Source: Prevotella sp.
Lineage (GTDB): Bacteria; Bacteroidota; Bacteroidia; Bacteroidales; Bacteroidaceae
Reading direction: 5' to 3'
DNA: 15,964 bases
Assembly (NCBI GenBank): GCA_017442765.1
Contig: JAFRZC010000101.1
Span: 1 to 15,964 of the forward strand
In this document: piece by piece, positions 12,985 through 15,964 of the stretch
How positions within the stretch are numbered: the first letter of the stretch is position 1
Layout: each line of letters opens with the position of its first letter
Translations under genes and position numbers: made by a program
The notes under the pieces: generated by a model
The model's database searches: none
Told to the model about the DNA's origin: nothing
What the model saw: only the letters and a program-made list of their open reading frames with translations

Positions 12985-14346
12985 ATGTCTAATAAACCCA
13001 GCATACCCAAAGGAACGCGCGACTTCTCGCCCGTCGAGATGGCCAAGCGCAACTATATCTTCAATACCATCCGTGAGGTCTATGCGCTCTACGGTTTCCA
13101 GCAGATAGAGACACCGGCGATGGAAACCCTGCAGACGCTCATGGGCAAATATGGTGAGGAAGGCGACAAACTGTTGTTCAAGATACTCAACTCAGGCGAT
13201 TGCCTGGCAAAGGTGAGCGACGAGGAACTCATGGAGCGCAATCCGCTCCACCTCTCTGCCCGTATGTGTGAGAAAGGGCTGCGCTACGACCTCACCGTGC
13301 CTTTTGCCCGCTACGTCGTCATGCACCGCGAAGAGTTGCAGCTGCCCTTCCGCCGCTATCAGATACAACCCGTATGGCGTGCCGACCGTCCGCAGAAAGG
13401 TCGCTACCGTGAGTTCTATCAGTGCGATGCCGACATCGTGGGCAGCGACTCCCTGCTCAACGAGGTTGAGCTCATGCAGATTGTCGATACCGTGTTCCGG
13501 CGGTTCGGCATCCGTGTGCAGATAAAAATCAACAACCGTAAGATACTCACCGGCATTGCCGAGGTCATCGGAGCCGCCGACAAGATTGTCGATATCACCG
13601 TGGCCATCGATAAGCTCGACAAGATAGGCATCGACAACGTCAACGAAGAGTTACGCAACGACGGTCTCAGCGCGGAACAGATTGCAAAACTACAACCCAT
13701 CATCATGCTCAGCGGCACCAACGACGAGAAGCTCGACACTATTGCCGAGGTGCTCCAATCGTCGGAAACCGGATTGAAGGGTGTTGAGGAAACACGCTTC
13801 ATTCTCGATACGCTGAAGACCCTCGGCTTGAAAAATGAAATGCAGCTCGACCTTACGCTGGCACGCGGCTTGAACTACTACACGGGTGCCATCTTCGAGG
13901 TGAAGGCGCTCGACGTGCAGATTGGCAGCATCACCGGCGGCGGCCGTTATGACAACCTCACTGGTATTTTCGGTATGCCCGGGCTCTCGGGCGTAGGCAT
14001 CTCCTTCGGCGCCGACCGCATCTACGATGTGCTCAACACCCTCGACCTCTATCCCGAGACCGTGCTTACCTCCACGCAGCTTCTGTTCATCAACTTCGGT
14101 GAGAGCGAAACTGCCTACATCATGCCCCTTGCCGCACAGGCACGCAAGGCAGGCATCGCCACAGAGATTTATCCCGACGCGGTGAAGATGAAGAAGCAGA
14201 TGAGCTACGCCAATGCCAAGGGCATCCCCTTTGTCGCACTGGCCGGCGAGAATGAGATGAGCAACCGTCAGGTTACTCTCAAGAACATGCAGACAGGTGA
14301 GCAGCAGCTCGTCGGCATCGACGACCTTGTAAAAAGACTACTTTAG
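12985..14346 (+). CDS. hisS: Histidyl-tRNA synthetase
   Basis: HisS charges tRNA-His in the cytoplasm. The 453-residue protein carries PKGTRDFSP at the start and class II motif 2 in [16 protein letters not shown] with the following [13 protein letters not shown]. The His-specific block is [14 protein letters not shown], motif 3 lies in GGGRYDNL and [11 protein letters not shown], and a C-terminal anticodon-binding domain runs from about residue 360. It is a little longer than the E. coli enzyme (424 residues), with the extra sequence in the insertion between motifs 2 and 3 (about residues 175-270). It begins 37 bases after purA on the same strand, with no terminator between, so read-through from the fur-purA unit is likely. 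Confidence 0.97.
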   Translation: MSNKPSIPKGTRDFSPVEMAKRNYIFNTIREVYALYGFQQIETPAMETLQTLMGKYGEEGDKLLFKILNSGDCLAKVSDEELMERNPLHLSARMCEKGLRYDLTVPFARYVVMHREELQLPFRRYQIQPVWRADRPQKGRYREFYQCDADIVGSDSLLNEVELMQIVDTVFRRFGIRVQIKINNRKILTGIAEVIGAADKIVDITVAIDKLDKIGIDNVNEELRNDGLSAEQIAKLQPIIMLSGTNDEKLDTIAEVLQSSETGLKGVEETRFILDTLKTLGLKNEMQLDLTLARGLNYYTGAIFEVKALDVQIGSITGGGRYDNLTGIFGMPGLSGVGISFGADRIYDVLNTLDLYPETVLTSTQLLFINFGESETAYIMPLAAQARKAGIATEIYPDAVKMKKQMSYANAKGIPFVALAGENEMSNRQVTLKNMQTGEQQLVGIDDLVKRLL

Positions 14347-14347
14347 T

Positions 14348-14414
14348 GGAGAGAGGAGAGAGAGTACTCCCTTCCTTTTGGGGAGGGGTCGGGGGTAAGC
14401 AGGAGAGAGGAGAG
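14348..14414. repeat. Short intergenic repeat of the TPDPSPKGRE type, flanked by 13-bp direct repeats
   Basis: The 13-base GGAGAGAGGAGAG occurs exactly at 14348-14360 and 14402-14414. Between them lies an imperfect hairpin, ACTCCCTTCC (14366-14375), TTTT, GGGGAGGGGT (14380-14389). Translated leftward, the core reads LLTPDPSPKGRE, a well-known artefact of dispersed intergenic repeats seen in many bacterial genomes. No T tract follows the hairpin. Confidence 0.65.
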
Positions 14415-14462
14415 TGATAAGTATTGATAAAAAATAGTATTAACTTTTAAAAACTGAACATC

Positions 14463-15020
14463 ATGAAGAAAAAATTTATTTGTACCGTGTGTGGTTACAT
14501 CCACGAGGGAACCGAGGCACCCGAGCGCTGCCCCATCTGTAAGGCACCTGCTGCCAAGTTCAAGGAACTCGAAGACGAGGGCGATACGCCCACCTTCGCT
14601 ACTGCACATATCCTCGGTGCTGCCCGTAAGGAAGGTGCTGACGAGGAAATGATTAAAGACCTTAACAGCCATTTCAGTGCTGAGTGCGGCGAGGTTGGTA
14701 TGTATCTCGCCATGAGCCGTCAGGCCGACCGCGAGGGCTATCCTGAGATTGCCGAGGCTTTTAAGCGCTATGCCTTTGAGGAGGCCGACCATGCCAGTCG
14801 CTTTGCCGAGCTGCTCGGCGATGTGCTCGGCTCCACCAAGGACAACCTCGAGGCTCGCATCGCTGCCGAGAAAGGCGCATGCGAAGACAAGTTCCGCATT
14901 GCCAAGAACGCCAAGGCAGCCGGAATGGATGCCACCCACGACACCGTTCACGAAATGGCAAAAGACGAAGCCCGCCACTGCGCCGGCTTCATGGGACTCT
15001 ACAAACGCTACTTCAAGTAA
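14463..15020 (+). CDS. Rubrerythrin with N-terminal rubredoxin domain (reverse rubrerythrin type)
   Basis: Rubrerythrins reduce hydrogen peroxide in the cytoplasm of anaerobes. The 185-residue protein has a rubredoxin-like iron site first: Cys7-x-x-Cys10-Gly and Cys23-x-x-Cys26. A four-helix diiron domain follows, with [28 protein letters not shown] (EExxH) and DEARHCAGF (ExxH) carrying the ligands. The classical protein has the domains in the other order, so this is the reverse type, which I recall from clostridia and Bacteroidetes. The short first loop (12 residues between Cys pairs) is typical of the rubrerythrin version. The ATG at 14463 is the only sensible start. It has its own terminator directly after the stop. 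No clear -7 element was found in the AT-rich leader. Confidence 0.93.
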   Translation: MKKKFICTVCGYIHEGTEAPERCPICKAPAAKFKELEDEGDTPTFATAHILGAARKEGADEEMIKDLNSHFSAECGEVGMYLAMSRQADREGYPEIAEAFKRYAFEEADHASRFAELLGDVLGSTKDNLEARIAAEKGACEDKFRIAKNAKAAGMDATHDTVHEMAKDEARHCAGFMGLYKRYFK

Positions 15021-15025
15021 AAAAC

Positions 15026-15056
15026 AAAAAAAACACCCTCGCAGGGTGTTTTTTTT
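15026..15056. terminator. Bidirectional terminator between rubrerythrin and DUF262-HNH genes
   Basis: Eight A, then CACCCT, a CGC loop, AGGGTG and eight T form a perfect 14-bp stem including the A/T flanks. It works in both directions and lies between convergent genes. The TAA stop of the leftward gene (15057-15055) is inside the T tract. Confidence 0.92.
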
Positions 15057-15963
15057 ATTTTGCTCCTTTTCGTCGGTTGCACTCGCGGCAGAGCATCTGG
15101 CAGTTCTCAACAATTGTGCGGCCACCATCGCGCCACGGTGTGATGTGGTCGCCTTCCATTTCCGAAAACTCAAATTCCATGCCGGCATTCATGCAGTCGG
15201 GATTGGCGCATCGGTGGTGCTGGCGCTCATAGACCTCCAGCTTGATGTCGTCGGGGAAGGCGCGCAGGCCGAGGTCGTGCTCGTCGCGGGTCAGCACATA
15301 AGAGCAGATACCTTTCTTGTTCTGCACCTCCGAGTCGATGACGAGCCGTCCGATTTCCTTGTCCAGTTCAGCTTTGTCAACAATCAGGTCGTGGAAGCGG
15401 TTGTAGAGTGAGCCCCAGTCAACGCCTTTCATAATCTGCTTGCGTTTACCGATGTCGAATGTCGCGGCCACCCACGTGATGACAGCCGAGAAATGTTGCC
15501 ACAGCTGCGCGGCGTTTGGGTCGTGCTGGTGTTTGGCCATATAGCCCTCTATGGTCATGCGGCTTTGCGGCGTGCTCTGGCTTGCTGCAATCCATTTCAG
15601 GGCTGTCTCCAGATAGTCCTGCCTGATGGGCGATCCGTTCATCAGGTGTTTGCCCATGTTCCATGCGGCGCAGTTCGATTTTGAGAAATAGCGTTTGGCG
15701 TCTGAGACGAATTTTCCTGCATAGACAGCGTTGCGCAGTTCCTGCTGTGTGAGGCGCTCGCCTGCGATGTTGATGGTCTGGAACCAGTCGAGTTTCTCTT
15801 TGTCGTTGCCAGAACAGACATAGACGAACAATTCGTAGTTGAGAATCTGCTGTTGCTCTGTCTGTGTCAGGTTGTGGAAATACTGGAAGTCGTAGGTGAA
15901 GTCGCCGTTCACATACTGGCAGACGGAGATGGTGCGCTGCTGGCCGTCCATCACCTCGTAGGG
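15055..15963 (-). CDS. DUF262 (ParB-like/GmrSD-type) protein with C-terminal HNH nuclease domain, N-terminus missing
   Basis: The gene runs off the right edge, and 302 residues are visible, starting PYEVMDGQQRTISV. The DGQQR motif is the hallmark of DUF262, a ParB-fold nucleotide-hydrolysing domain also found in GmrSD modification-dependent restriction enzymes. The C-terminus is an HNH endonuclease of the type Cys-x4-Cys, then EGDHITPWRDGG, Asn, and LCRECNRRKG, which should bind a structural zinc and cut DNA. The middle is helical and unremarkable. A defence role is plausible by family, but only the C-terminal part is visible and the rest of its neighbourhood is not. It converges on the rubrerythrin gene, sharing its terminator. 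An apparent GTG start at 15954 is internal, because coding sequence continues to the edge. Confidence 0.88.
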   Translation of the reverse strand, partial: PYEVMDGQQRTISVCQYVNGDFTYDFQYFHNLTQTEQQQILNYELFVYVCSGNDKEKLDWFQTINIAGERLTQQELRNAVYAGKFVSDAKRYFSKSNCAAWNMGKHLMNGSPIRQDYLETALKWIAASQSTPQSRMTIEGYMAKHQHDPNAAQLWQHFSAVITWVAATFDIGKRKQIMKGVDWGSLYNRFHDLIVDKAELDKEIGRLVIDSEVQNKKGICSYVLTRDEHDLGLRAFPDDIKLEVYERQHHRCANPDCMNAGMEFEFSEMEGDHITPWRDGGRTIVENCQMLCRECNRRKGAK

Positions 15964-15964
15964 C

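Noticed and set aside
14366..14389. Terminator of hisS
   Set aside because: The stem is imperfect and G-rich with no following T tract, so I treat it as part of a dispersed repeat.
14343..15188. Leftward open frame over rubrerythrin
   Set aside because: Antisense to rubrerythrin and running across the terminator; its C-terminal TPDPSPKGRE phrase is a repeat artefact.

Overview
The window looks like a chromosomal segment of a Bacteroidales bacterium, most likely Prevotella or a close relative (Prevotellaceae). Three things point there. Most genes lack a Shine-Dalgarno sequence and sit behind the Bacteroidetes -7 element TAnnTTTG. The protein families (DUF4270 lipoprotein, one-domain 'glycogen synthase', FadL-type outer membrane protein, M49 peptidase with HECLGH) are typical of that phylum. 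The gene order panC-panD facing glgA-like/DUF4270 is one I recall from Bacteroidales. No rRNA, tRNA, insertion sequence, CRISPR array or integrase was seen.

Layout. Positions 1-173 hold the Gly/Ser-rich C-terminal end of an unidentified protein. An OmpP1/FadL-family outer membrane protein follows (240-1781) with a good terminator. A 520-base gene-free region (1833-2354) is packed with inverted repeats, GTGAAAG motifs and a G-quadruplex-like tract. A leftward operon then contains a one-domain GT5 protein, a DUF4270 lipoprotein and a 44-aa small protein (2355-2489) that is easy to miss. Divergent from it is panC-panD (pantothenate synthesis), closed by a strong hairpin terminator. Leftward again come serS and, upstream of it, rplU-rpmA (L21-L27). 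A second gene-free region (7533-7873) between rpmA and serS carries four tandem palindrome units with a 43-44 base period.

Rightward from 8623 are a cytoplasmic dipeptidyl peptidase III (M49) overlapping an AlkD-like DNA repair protein, then a Fur-family regulator overlapping purA by 4 bases, then hisS. A short intergenic repeat of the 'TPDPSPKGRE' type precedes a rubredoxin-first rubrerythrin. The window ends in a convergent, truncated DUF262-HNH protein whose stop codon lies inside the shared bidirectional terminator.

Most of the coding content is core metabolism and translation. The most unusual material is intergenic: a repeat family present in two places in opposite orientation, a palindrome array with compensatory arm changes, a heptamer array overlapping the fur promoter, and a possible structured leader in front of rplU. 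I found no clear novel multi-gene system. The DUF262-HNH gene at the right edge is the only candidate defence-type gene, and its context lies outside the window.
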